This document shows positions 1 through 7,721 of a DNA stretch of 64,000 nucleotides, piece after piece. The translations under genes and the position numbers were made by a program. The DNA is from Flavobacterium psychrolimnae (GTDB lineage: Bacteria; Bacteroidota; Bacteroidia; Flavobacteriales; Flavobacteriaceae), in NCBI RefSeq assembly GCF_003312425.1, contig NZ_QNUX01000003.1:124001-188000 (forward strand). The letters are read 5' to 3'. Positions within the stretch are counted from its first letter, which is position 1. The number at the start of each line of letters is the position of its first letter. Under the pieces are notes generated by a model. The model was not told where the DNA came from, did no database searches, and saw only the letters and a program-made list of their open reading frames with translations.

Positions 1-804
1 GTAGCTGCAACAGGTCGTTTAAGTTCGAATAATCCCAACCTACAAAACATTCCGATTCGTACCGAACGTGGAAGACAGATTAGAAAAGCATTCGTTGCCC
101 GAGATGAAAACTATACTTTGGTTTCTGCGGATTATTCTCAAATAGAGTTGCGTGTAATTGCTGCATTAAGCGGAGAAGAAAACATGATTAAGGCATTCCA
201 AAATCATGAAGACATTCACAAATCTACCGCTTCAAAAGTCTTTAATGTTCCGCTTGAAGAAGTGACTCGCGAGCAACGAAGTCATGCCAAAACGGTAAAT
301 TTCGGAATTATATATGGGGTTTCGGCTTTTGGATTAAGCAATCAAACTAACTTATCCCGCAAAGAGAGCGCTGATTTGATTGAGGCGTATTATCAAACCT
401 ATCCAAGATTAAAATCTTATATTCAGGAACAAATAGATTTTGCCAGAGAGAACGGTTATGTGCAAACAATTCTTGGGCGTCGTCGTTATTTGAAAGATAT
501 TAATTCGCAAAACGCCATTGTTCGTGGTGGTGCAGAACGAAATGCGGTAAACGCGCCAATACAAGGAAGTGCTGCCGATATCATCAAAATTGCAATGATT
601 AACATTCATGAAAAACTCACGTCTGAAAACTGGAAAAGTAAAATGTTGTTACAGGTTCACGATGAGCTTGTGTTTGACGTACATAATGATGAACTCGAAA
701 AAATAAAACCAATGATTAAACACGAAATGGAACATGCTTTCAAGTTAGATGTTCCTTTAGATGTTGATTTAGGTGCTGGAAAAGATTGGCTGGAAGCGCA
801 TTAA
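1..804 (+). CDS. polA: DNA polymerase I, C-terminal part (5' end outside window)
   Basis: Reading frame 1 is open from the first base, so this is the last 267 residues of a longer gene. It encodes most of the family A polymerase palm and fingers: motif A (DYSQIELR, about residue 43), the O-helix motif B (RSHAKTVNFGIIYG, about residues 93-106) and motif C (LQVHDELVF, about residues 216-224). It would fill gaps and replace RNA primers during replication and repair. The exonuclease domains lie upstream and cannot be judged here. A strong intrinsic terminator follows directly, so this is the end of the transcript. Identification is secure from the catalytic motifs; only completeness is unknown. 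Confidence 0.97.
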   Translation, partial: VAATGRLSSNNPNLQNIPIRTERGRQIRKAFVARDENYTLVSADYSQIELRVIAALSGEENMIKAFQNHEDIHKSTASKVFNVPLEEVTREQRSHAKTVNFGIIYGVSAFGLSNQTNLSRKESADLIEAYYQTYPRLKSYIQEQIDFARENGYVQTILGRRRYLKDINSQNAIVRGGAERNAVNAPIQGSAADIIKIAMINIHEKLTSENWKSKMLLQVHDELVFDVHNDELEKIKPMIKHEMEHAFKLDVPLDVDLGAGKDWLEAH

Positions 805-820
805 AATTAATTTTTACTCA

Positions 821-864
821 AAAAAAATCTCTAATCATTCAAAAACGATTAGAGATTTTTTTTT
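821..864 (+). terminator. Intrinsic terminator after polA
   Basis: A 12-bp perfect stem (825-836 with 847-858) with a 10-nt loop is followed by a T run. It starts 21 bases after the polA stop. The A run on its left side lets it also serve the minus-strand regulator gene that ends at 886. Confidence 0.85.
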
Positions 865-885
865 GTTATTCTATTAAATGAGTTG

Positions 886-1908
886 CTACAATTTTCTTGT
901 CGACTCTCTTTCTTTCAATTTTGTCTTTATTACAACCGTTTCATAAGGAACATGTTCCTCTTTAGATTCTAATCTATCAATGAGTAATTTAGCCGCCACT
1001 TCTCCTATTTCTATTCCATGCTGACTTACCGTAGTTAAACTAGGAGACAATCTGCGGGAAGCAAGAATTCCGTCAGCAAAACCTATAATTGAAATGTCTT
1101 CCGGAACTTTAAATCCTTTTTTGAGTGCGATACGCAAAGCCGCAACAGAGTCATTTTCTTCTAAAGCAAAAATTCCGTCTATTTTGTTTTCAAAAACTTT
1201 CTCGATTTTATCTTTTAAATCATCTTCTGAATCCGTTCTTAAAATGATATCATTATTTACCGAAATATTATTATTTTCTAAAGCTTTCAAATATCCTTCG
1301 GCTCTTAATTTCCCTACACTCAAATTATCAATAGACGACAATAAAGCGATATTCTTGCATCCCAAATCAATTAAATGTTGGGTCGAATTTAAAGCGGAGT
1401 CAAAATCATCTACAATTACTTTATCACAATCAACGCCGTCTGCAATTCGATCAAACATAACAATGGGAGTTCCATCATTAATGATTGCTGAAAAATGCTC
1501 ATAATCCTGATTTTTTTGCGCTTCTTCAGAAACGGAAACAATAAATCCATCAATGGTTCCATTGCTTAACATTTCCAGCGTATGAGCTTCTTTTTCTGCT
1601 GATTCGTTAGAGATACACATAATAACATTGTATCCTTTTTCATCAGCGATTTTCTCAATACCACTAAATACTTTTGCAAAAAAGGAATTCAGAATATTTG
1701 GAATAATAACGCCAATCGTTTTGGTTTTTCTATTTTTAAGGTTAAGACCAATTACATTAGGCTTGTAGTTTTTAAGCTTTGCATACTCTTTAATTTTAAC
1801 CTTTGTCTGCTCACTAATCTCCGGACTATCGTTCAACGCTTTAGAAACTGTAGAAACAGAAACATTCAGTTCTTTAGCGATTTGTTTTAAAGTTGCTTTA
1901 GCTTTCAT
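886..1908 (-). CDS. LacI/GalR-family transcriptional regulator
   Basis: A 340-residue repressor of usual LacI length. The N-terminal helix-turn-helix (about residues 6-28, TLKQIAKELNVSVSTVSKAL) and hinge are followed by a periplasmic-binding-like effector domain that starts at KTIGVIIPN (about residue 63) and ends with the usual SLTTVSQ segment. It should bind an operator as a dimer and respond to a sugar or related ligand. No transport or catabolic gene lies next to it: polA is on one side and ribosomal genes on the other, so its target is elsewhere or it acts as a global regulator. The ATG at 1908 is preceded by an A-rich stretch and gives the canonical N-terminus. The ligand cannot be predicted. 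Confidence 0.92.
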   Translation of the reverse strand: MKAKATLKQIAKELNVSVSTVSKALNDSPEISEQTKVKIKEYAKLKNYKPNVIGLNLKNRKTKTIGVIIPNILNSFFAKVFSGIEKIADEKGYNVIMCISNESAEKEAHTLEMLSNGTIDGFIVSVSEEAQKNQDYEHFSAIINDGTPIVMFDRIADGVDCDKVIVDDFDSALNSTQHLIDLGCKNIALLSSIDNLSVGKLRAEGYLKALENNNISVNNDIILRTDSEDDLKDKIEKVFENKIDGIFALEENDSVAALRIALKKGFKVPEDISIIGFADGILASRRLSPSLTTVSQHGIEIGEVAAKLLIDRLESKEEHVPYETVVIKTKLKERESTRKL

Positions 1909-2251
1909 ATGGAGATATTTGAAGTAATTTTAATAATAAAAAAAGTAACAAGATATGAATAATTAGAATATTACCCACTTAAATGACAAAAATAGCCAAT
2001 AAAATGTAAAATTTACTGCTGTAAATTAGAAATATACAATAAAATTAAATCAAAATGACAGCACATTGGATTCAACTCAGGCAGAAGTGAGAAACACAAA
2101 TTCAATCTTAGAATATAATTTTAAATATACATTTGATTATCAGAGCAAAAACGAGAAAAAAATATTCATTTAAGGTATTTGTATTTAAAATAATTAATTG
2201 TACTTTTGCAACCCCTTTATTGGGGATGGAATGTTTAATTAAAAATATATT
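1909..2251. other. Divergent intergenic region between lacI-type gene and rplM
   Basis: This 343-bp AT-rich stretch holds the leader of the regulator on the left and the rplM promoter and leader on the right. A short CCCC/GGGG hairpin (2212-2225) lies at the predicted 5' end of the rplM mRNA and could be part of a ribosomal-protein leader. I see no ORF or RNA gene in 1920-2170. Confidence 0.6.
2179..2208 (+). promoter_or_regulatory. rplM promoter, Bacteroidota type
   Basis: A TTG -33 element (2179-2181), a 19-bp spacer and a perfect -7 element TACTTTTG (2201-2208) match the Bacteroidota sigma-A consensus. Transcription should start near 2213, giving a leader of about 40 nt before the ATG at 2252. 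Confidence 0.8.
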
Positions 2252-2707
2252 ATGGACGCATTAAGCTACAAGACACAATCAGCAAGCAAAGCCACAGTTA
2301 CAAAAGAGTGGATTGTTGTAGATGCTGATGGTCACAACTTAGGTCGTCTTGCTTCAAAAGTCGCTATGATTTTGAGAGGTAAGTACAAGCCAAGTTACAC
2401 ACCACACGTGGACTGCGGTGATAACGTAATCGTTATCAACTCAGAAAAGATCAACCTTACAGGTAACAAAATGGACGAAAAGACTTATATTCGTCACACA
2501 GGTTATCCAGGTGGTCAAAGAACTTTAACTGCTAAAGTATTGCAAGCAAAAAACCCTGCATTATTAGTAGAGAAAGCTATTAAAGGAATGTTACCTAAAA
2601 ATAAATTAGGTGCTGAACTTTTTAGAAATTTAAATGTTGTTGTAGGATCAGAGCACAAACAAGGAGCTCAAAAACCTAAAACAGTTAACCTTAACGATCT
2701 TAAGTAA
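2252..2707 (+). CDS. rplM: 50S ribosomal protein L13
   Basis: The 151-residue product is an L13 protein of the large ribosomal subunit, with the typical WIVVDADGHNLGRLAS start and the HTGYPGG motif in the middle. It has a short N-terminal extension (MDALSYKTQSASKATV) common in Bacteroidota. Its stop codon overlaps the rpsI start by one base (taATG), so the two genes are translationally coupled, as in the conserved L13-S9 operon. The promoter is directly upstream and no Shine-Dalgarno sequence is visible. Confidence 0.98.
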   Translation: MDALSYKTQSASKATVTKEWIVVDADGHNLGRLASKVAMILRGKYKPSYTPHVDCGDNVIVINSEKINLTGNKMDEKTYIRHTGYPGGQRTLTAKVLQAKNPALLVEKAIKGMLPKNKLGAELFRNLNVVVGSEHKQGAQKPKTVNLNDLK

Positions 2708-3093
2708 TGGGAGTAATTCACAAAATTGGTAGAAGAAAAACGGCTGTTGCACGTGTTTATGTTTCGGAAGGAACAGGAGTAATCGTTGTGAACAAAAAAC
2801 CATTCGAAACTTATTTCCCAACTGCAACTTTACAGTACAAAGTATTACAACCGATGTCTATGACAGAAAATGTAAGCAACTTTGACGTAAAAGTGAATGT
2901 TTACGGAGGTGGTTCAACTGGTCAAGCAGAAGCTGTAAGAATGGCATTAGCACGCGTTATGTGTGAAGTAAATGCTGAAAACAGAGGAATATTGAAACCA
3001 CAAGGTTTATTAACAAGAGATCCAAGAATGGTTGAACGTAAGAAATTCGGTCAGAAGAAAGCTCGTAAGAGATTCCAATTCTCTAAACGTTAA
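2707..3093 (+). CDS. rpsI: 30S ribosomal protein S9
   Basis: The 128-residue S9 protein starts with the HKIGRRKTAVARVY signature and ends in the conserved basic tail RKKFGQKKARKRFQFSKR, whose last residues contact tRNA in the P site. It is the second gene of the rplM-rpsI operon and starts within the rplM stop codon. A 220-bp gap follows before rpsB. Confidence 0.98.
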   Translation: MGVIHKIGRRKTAVARVYVSEGTGVIVVNKKPFETYFPTATLQYKVLQPMSMTENVSNFDVKVNVYGGGSTGQAEAVRMALARVMCEVNAENRGILKPQGLLTRDPRMVERKKFGQKKARKRFQFSKR

Positions 3094-3312
3094 TATTCAA
3101 TCTGGATTTAATTCAGATTCTCACGTTCATGGACTGGTTTTATTATCAGCTTAAACGAAAAAGATGCTGAAATAAATTCAGCATAAAAATTTAAAAAAAA
3201 CAGTTGTTGTTGCTCTCCTACCGAGGTAGGAAATAGTTTAGCATCTAAATGTATAAAGCCGAGAAATCGCCATTTATCCATTGCTAATCAACAGAACGTA
3301 AACTAGAACAAA
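3094..3312 (+). other. Structured leader region upstream of rpsB
   Basis: The 219-bp gap carries a perfect 8-bp hairpin (3164-3171 with 3177-3184) and a second small hairpin CCTAC/GTAGG (3217-3221 with 3226-3230). A weak promoter candidate (TTG at 3210, TAGTTTAG at 3234) overlaps the second hairpin. Ribosomal protein S2 often represses its own mRNA through a structured leader, so this is a plausible control region. I cannot assign it to a named RNA family. Confidence 0.45.
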
Positions 3313-4113
3313 ATGGCAAACAAAGTAGAAGTAAAAGACTTACTAGAAGCAGGTGTTCATTTCGGACACATGACTAGAAAATGGGATCCAAACATGGCTC
3401 CTTACATTTATATGGAGCGTAATGGTATTCACATTATCAATCTATATAAAACTGCAGCAAAAATTGAAGAAGCAAATGACGCTTTGAAAAAAATCGCTGC
3501 ATCAGGTAGAAAAATATTATTCGTTGCTACCAAAAAACAAGCAAAAGATATCGTTGCTGAAAAAGCAAAAGCTGCAAACATGCCTTACATCACTGAAAGA
3601 TGGCCTGGTGGAATGCTAACTAACTTTGTAACTATCCGTAAAGCTGTTAAAAAAATGGCTACTATTGATAAAATGAAGAAAGATGGTACTTTCATGACTC
3701 TTTCTAAAAAAGAGCGTTTACAAGTTGATCGTCTTCGTGCTAAATTAGAGAAAAACTTAGGTTCAATTGCTGACATGTCAAGACTACCAGCTGCATTGTT
3801 CGTAGTTGATATCAAAGCGGAACATATCGCAATAAAAGAAGCACAAAAATTAAACATTCCAGTTTTCGCTATGGTGGATACTAATTCTGACCCAAGAGAG
3901 GTTGAATTCGTAATCCCATCTAACGATGATGCTTCTAAATCAATTGATAAAATTTTAACTTTAGTTACTGCTGCAATTGTTGAAGGACTTTCTGATAGAG
4001 GTTCTGACAAAGAAGGTGAAGCTACTGCTGAAGTTGTTGCTGCTCCTGCTGCTGAAGCTGTAGAAGCTACACCTGCTGTAGAAACTGCTGCGCCAACTGC
4101 AACTGAAGAATAA
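3313..4113 (+). CDS. rpsB: 30S ribosomal protein S2
   Basis: A 266-residue S2 protein: the core is canonical (LLEAGVHFGHMTRKW at the start, ERWPGGMLTNF near residue 95, PVFAMVDTNSDP near residue 195). Residues from about 236 form an Ala/Glu-rich, acidic tail not present in E. coli S2 but usual in Flavobacteriia. It is followed by tsf, the classic rpsB-tsf pair. The acidic tail is probably disordered; its function is unknown. Confidence 0.97.
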   Translation: MANKVEVKDLLEAGVHFGHMTRKWDPNMAPYIYMERNGIHIINLYKTAAKIEEANDALKKIAASGRKILFVATKKQAKDIVAEKAKAANMPYITERWPGGMLTNFVTIRKAVKKMATIDKMKKDGTFMTLSKKERLQVDRLRAKLEKNLGSIADMSRLPAALFVVDIKAEHIAIKEAQKLNIPVFAMVDTNSDPREVEFVIPSNDDASKSIDKILTLVTAAIVEGLSDRGSDKEGEATAEVVAAPAAEAVEATPAVETAAPTATEE

Positions 4114-4123
4114 ATAAAATAAA

Positions 4124-4212
4124 TTTAAAGATTGAAGGGTTTAAAGATTAAAATTATTGATTGCAGAATTAATAATAAGATCCTTAAATTTTTCAATCTT
4201 TTAATCTTTAAA
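4124..4212 (+). repeat. Alternative inverted repeats between rpsB and tsf
   Basis: Two left arms (4124-4136 and 4140-4153, both containing TTTAAAGATT) face two right arms (4192-4200 and 4199-4212). The first left arm can pair with either right arm, and the second left arm pairs perfectly over 14 bp with 4199-4212. The structures exclude one another. The right arm ends 10 bases before the tsf ATG, so pairing could adjust tsf translation or mRNA decay. Confidence 0.5.
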
Positions 4213-4222
4213 TAAAAAAATT

Positions 4223-5185
4223 ATGGCAACAATTACTGCTGCAGACGTAAATAAATTAAGACAAACTACAGGTGCCGGAATGATGGACTGTAAAAAGGCT
4301 TTAGTTGAAGCTGATGGAGATTTTGACAAAGCTATTCAAAACCTTAGAGAAAAAGGACAAAAAGTAGCTGCTAACCGTTCTGACCGTGAATCTTCTGAAG
4401 GAGCTGCTGTATCTTTTATTAATGCAGACAAAACTAAAGGAGCTATCATCACTTTAAACTGTGAGACAGATTTCGTAGGTAAAAACGAATCTTTCGTAAC
4501 TTTAGCTAAAGAGTTAGTTGAAAAAGCGATTAACTTCTCTTCTAAAGAAGAATTTTTAGCTTCAGATTTCAACGGAATGACTGTTGCTGAAAAATTGATC
4601 GAGCAAACTGGTGTTATCGGTGAAAAAATCGAAATCGGTGGTTTTGAAATTTTAGAAGGTGCTTTCGTTGGATCTTATGTTCACGTTAACAAAATTGCTG
4701 CTTTAACTGCAATATCTGCACCAATTGCTAATGGTGACGTTATAACTAAAGATATCTCTATGCAAGTGGCTTCTATGGGAGCTGATACATTATCTTACAA
4801 AGATTTTGACCCATCTTTCGTTGATTCTGAACTTGCTGCTCGTATTGCTATCATCGAAAAAGAAAATGAAGAAGCAAAACGTTTAGGAAAAACATTGAAA
4901 AATGTTCCTAAATACATTTCTTTCTCTCAATTAACTGAAGAAGTTTTAAAACAAGCTGAAGAGGATGCTAAAGCTGAATTAAAAGCTGAAGGTAAACCAG
5001 AGCAAATTTGGGATAAAATTATCCCTGGAAAAGTTCAACGTTTCATCTCTGACAATACTACTTTAGATCAAGAGAAAGCCTTGTTAGATCAAAACTTCAT
5101 CAAAGATGATAGTAAAAAAGTAGGTGATTATGTTAAAGGTTTCAACGTTGAGATTACAGGTTTCAAAAGAGTTACTTTAGGATAA
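4223..5185 (+). CDS. tsf: Translation elongation factor Ts
   Basis: The 320-residue EF-Ts exchanges GDP for GTP on EF-Tu. The N-terminal UBA-like domain (VNKLRQTTGAGMMDCKKAL, about residues 9-27) and the core motif NCETDFVGKNESF (about residues 79-91) are clear. It is longer than E. coli EF-Ts (283 residues) by an insertion of about 40 residues around 215-255 (LGKTLKNVPKYISFSQLTEEVLKQAEED), which is found in Bacteroidota forms. Second gene of the rpsB-tsf operon; a strong terminator follows. Confidence 0.97.
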   Translation: MATITAADVNKLRQTTGAGMMDCKKALVEADGDFDKAIQNLREKGQKVAANRSDRESSEGAAVSFINADKTKGAIITLNCETDFVGKNESFVTLAKELVEKAINFSSKEEFLASDFNGMTVAEKLIEQTGVIGEKIEIGGFEILEGAFVGSYVHVNKIAALTAISAPIANGDVITKDISMQVASMGADTLSYKDFDPSFVDSELAARIAIIEKENEEAKRLGKTLKNVPKYISFSQLTEEVLKQAEEDAKAELKAEGKPEQIWDKIIPGKVQRFISDNTTLDQEKALLDQNFIKDDSKKVGDYVKGFNVEITGFKRVTLG

Positions 5186-5238
5186 TTTATTGCGAGGAAC
5201 GAAATCACATTAGTAAATTTCACAACCCGAATTTATAT

Positions 5239-5282
5239 AAAATCCCATCTTATTTGAAAAAATGAGATGGGATTTTTCTTTT
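5239..5282 (+). terminator. Intrinsic terminator of rpsB-tsf
   Basis: A 12-bp perfect stem (5239-5250 with 5265-5276) is followed by TTTTTCTTTT. It ends the rpsB-tsf transcript. Confidence 0.88.
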
Positions 5283-5295
5283 AAAAATAAAACCC

Positions 5296-5303
5296 TAAAT
5301 TTG
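5296..5303 (+). promoter_or_regulatory. -7 promoter element for the queuosine-precursor transporter gene
   Basis: TAAATTTG matches TAnnTTTG and lies 17 bases before the ATG at 5321, just after the tsf terminator. I see no good TTG at -33. Confidence 0.55.
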
Positions 5304-5320
5304 AATACTAATTATTTTTT

Positions 5321-5974
5321 ATGTTTAAAACCAAAAAAGAACTTGTCTTTGTAATTCTAGCCGGAATATTCATTACCAATGCTGTTACCGCAGAACTAAT
5401 CGGTGGAAAATTGATACAAATAGGTCCCTTTGTAATGAGCATCGGTATTTTGCCTTGGCCTATTGTTTTCCTGACAACTGATTTAATCAATGAATATTTT
5501 GGAGAAAAAGGAGTGAAAAAACTTTCCCTAATCACAGCCGGTTTAATCGCCTATTCCTTCCTTATTTTACTTTTTGCGATCAACATTCCCGCCGCAAAAG
5601 GAATCAGTCCGGTCAACGATGAGCAGTTTTTTGCCGTTTTTGGACAAAGCATGTGGATCATAGTAGGAAGTATCATTGCGTTCTTGGTTTCTCAATTGAT
5701 AGATGTAACGGTTTTTTGGTTTTTTAAAAACCGTACAGGAAACAACAAAATTTGGCTCAGAGCTACGGGATCAACAATTATTTCGCAATTGTTTGATTCT
5801 TTTATTGTCCTTGGAATTGCTTTTTGGTTACCCGGTAAAATTAACTTTGATACTTTTATCACATCTGCATTGACAGGTTATACTTTTAAACTCGGAATTG
5901 CCATTCTCTTGACTCCATTAATTTATTTGGGTCATCATATTATCAAGAATTATTTAGCCTCTGAAAAAGAATAA
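5321..5974 (+). CDS. Queuosine precursor transporter, YhhQ/Vut_1 family
   Basis: A 217-residue inner-membrane protein with about six hydrophobic segments. The conserved family elements are the N-terminal LAGIFITNAVTAELIGGKLI, the FLTTDLINEYFGEKGVKK loop and QLIDVTVFWFFKNRTGN. E. coli YhhQ imports preQ0/preQ1 for tRNA queuosine synthesis, and by family membership this gene probably does the same. It sits three bases before tag, so the two are co-transcribed, without an obvious functional link. The substrate is inferred, not shown. Confidence 0.85.
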   Translation: MFKTKKELVFVILAGIFITNAVTAELIGGKLIQIGPFVMSIGILPWPIVFLTTDLINEYFGEKGVKKLSLITAGLIAYSFLILLFAINIPAAKGISPVNDEQFFAVFGQSMWIIVGSIIAFLVSQLIDVTVFWFFKNRTGNNKIWLRATGSTIISQLFDSFIVLGIAFWLPGKINFDTFITSALTGYTFKLGIAILLTPLIYLGHHIIKNYLASEKE

Positions 5975-5977
5975 AAC

Positions 5978-6538
5978 ATGGAAGAAAAAATAAGATGTAA
6001 ATGGTGCGTTGGAAATGATATTTACGAAAAATACCATGATGAAGAATGGGGAGTTCCTGTTTATGAGGACCAAAAATTATTTGAATTCTTAATCTTAGAA
6101 ACTTTCCAAGCAGGATTAAGTTGGATTACAATCCTTAAAAAGAGAGAAAACTTCAAAGTAGCTTTTGATGATTTTGACTATAAAAAAGTGGCCCTTTATA
6201 CCGAAGATAAAATTCAGGAATTACTTCAAGACGCTGGAATAATCCGCAATCAATTAAAGGTTCGCGCAGCCGTTTCTAATGCCGTTGCCTTTATGAAAAT
6301 ACAAGAAGAATTTGGAAGTTTTTCAAAATATATTTGGAAATTTACAAATGGTAAACCCATTCAAAACAACCGACAATCCTTAAACGAAGTTCCTGCAACT
6401 ACTCCACTTTCTGATGAGATAAGTAAAGATTTAAAAAAACGCGGATTCAAATTTGTGGGTTCCACCGTGATTTATGCACACATGCAAGCCACCGGAATGG
6501 TTGATGATCACGTAGCCAATTGTTGGAAGAAAAATTAA
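5978..6538 (+). CDS. tag: DNA-3-methyladenine glycosylase I
   Basis: A 186-residue enzyme that removes 3-methyladenine from alkylated DNA in base excision repair. The family's zinc site is visible: Cys7 and His20 near the N-terminus (RCKWC...YHDEEWG) and His178/Cys182 near the C-terminus (HVANC), with the same spacing as in E. coli Tag. FQAGLSWITILKKRENF (about residues 43-59) is the family signature of the helical core. It follows the transporter gene with a 3-bp gap. It converges with aat across 40 bp in which I see no clear terminator. Confidence 0.95.
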   Translation: MEEKIRCKWCVGNDIYEKYHDEEWGVPVYEDQKLFEFLILETFQAGLSWITILKKRENFKVAFDDFDYKKVALYTEDKIQELLQDAGIIRNQLKVRAAVSNAVAFMKIQEEFGSFSKYIWKFTNGKPIQNNRQSLNEVPATTPLSDEISKDLKKRGFKFVGSTVIYAHMQATGMVDDHVANCWKKN

Positions 6539-6578
6539 TTTCCACTAAGATAGAATTGTAAAATTCGGAATCTGAAGA

Positions 6579-7217
6579 TTATTTACTTTTCAGAATTTTC
6601 ATAAAATCAGCTCTTTCTATTTCACGACAACCCAAAGTTTCAAGATGGGGATTATAAACTTGGCAATCCAGCAGTTTGTAATTTTCTACTTTTAATTGAT
6701 GAACCAAAGCTATAAAAGCCACTTTGGAAGCGTTCGAAACTTTAGAAAACATACTTTCACCACAAAAGACATGACCTAAATCAATTCCATATAAACCACC
6801 AACCAAAACCTCATCTTGCCAAACCTCAACTGATTTAGCGATTCCTAATTCGTGCATTTTACAATAGGCTTCAATCATGTCATTCGTAATCCAAGTTCCA
6901 TTTTGACCGTCACGTTCTATGTTTTGACAATTAGAAATTACGTCTCTAAAATTCTGATTGAAAGTAACCTTGAAACTATTCCGATTCAGAATGTTGCGCA
7001 TGCTTTTGGAAATTATCAATTCATCCAGAAACAAAACCATTCTTGGGTTTGGTGACCACCACATAATAGGTTCGCCATCTTCAAACCATGGAAAGATGCC
7101 GCTTTTATAAGCAAGCTGCAATCGTTCCGGAGATAAATCACCGCAAATGGCTAAAATTCCATCGTGATTGGCTTGGTCAACAGGAGGAAAAAATAAAGCT
7201 GTAGATAAATAATACAT
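6579..7217 (-). CDS. aat: Leucyl/phenylalanyl-tRNA--protein transferase
   Basis: A 212-residue Aat enzyme, which adds Leu or Phe to proteins with N-terminal Lys or Arg and so marks them for ClpAP through the N-degron pathway. Diagnostic segments are GIFPWFEDGEPIMWWSPNPRMVL (about residues 40-62) and GGLYGIDLGHVFCGESMFS (about residues 142-160). Length is slightly below the E. coli protein (234). It lies downstream of the DUF3127 gene on the same strand but a terminator-like hairpin separates them. Confidence 0.95.
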   Translation of the reverse strand: MYYLSTALFFPPVDQANHDGILAICGDLSPERLQLAYKSGIFPWFEDGEPIMWWSPNPRMVLFLDELIISKSMRNILNRNSFKVTFNQNFRDVISNCQNIERDGQNGTWITNDMIEAYCKMHELGIAKSVEVWQDEVLVGGLYGIDLGHVFCGESMFSKVSNASKVAFIALVHQLKVENYKLLDCQVYNPHLETLGCREIERADFMKILKSK

Positions 7218-7258
7218 TTTTCAATTTCAAAATAAACGGCAATTTCAAAAAAAGAAAA

Positions 7259-7294
7259 AGTCAGAAATTCAAGCAAAACTCAAACTTCTGACTT
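7259..7294 (-). terminator. Terminator after DUF3127 gene
   Basis: A 9-bp stem AAGTCAGAA/TTCTGACTT (7259-7267 with 7286-7294) with an 18-nt loop is followed on the minus strand by TTTCTTTTTTT. It lies just after the DUF3127 stop and before aat, so part of the transcription may stop here. Confidence 0.65.
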
Positions 7295-7316
7295 CTAATT
7301 TTTAACTATTTATGTC

Positions 7317-7697
7317 TTAGAATGGCAAATCATCTGCTTCTTCTTCGTTTAAGTTTGTTGCTGGTGCAAAAGCTTCAGCAGCAGGCATAGGTGGCATTTG
7401 CGCGGCAGAAGGAGCTTCGCCTTGCAACTTTCCAATTCTCCATCCTTGAATAGTATTGAAATAAACTGTTTCCCCTTGAGGATTTGTCCATTCTCTACCT
7501 CTAAGATTAATATCAATTTTTACTGGCTCACCTACTTGAAAACTGTTCAATAAGTCACATTTATCTTGAACAAACTGAACTAGAATATGTTGTGGATACT
7601 GCTCATCAGTTGTAACAACTACATCTCTTTTTTTGAAACCTCCAGATCCAACTTCTTTAGTTTGATCAATCATTTTAATTTTTCCTGTAACTTCCAT
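7317..7697 (-). CDS. DUF3127 protein with SSB-like acidic C-terminal tip
   Basis: A 126-residue protein of the Bacteroidota family DUF3127. Residues 1 to about 95 are rich in beta strands (MEVTGKIKMIDQTKEVGSGGFKKRDVVV, KIDINLRGREWTNPQG, FNTIQGWRI) and would fit a small OB-like barrel. A Pro/Ala-rich linker (about 96-115) then leads to an acidic end, EEEADDLPF. That end closely resembles the tip of bacterial SSB proteins (DDDIPF in E. coli), which recruits repair and replication partners. The true ssb at 34347 ends in NDLPF. A single-strand DNA or RNA binding role is my inference; no function is established that I know of. Confidence 0.85.
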   Translation of the reverse strand: MEVTGKIKMIDQTKEVGSGGFKKRDVVVTTDEQYPQHILVQFVQDKCDLLNSFQVGEPVKIDINLRGREWTNPQGETVYFNTIQGWRIGKLQGEAPSAAQMPPMPAAEAFAPATNLNEEEADDLPF

Positions 7698-7721
7698 CTT
7701 CTCTGTTTTAATTGTTTTGTT

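Noticed and set aside
1094..1504. Long plus-strand ORF opposite the LacI-type gene
   Set aside because: Ser/Phe/Lys-rich composition typical of an antisense shadow; the minus-strand frame has a full LacI structure.
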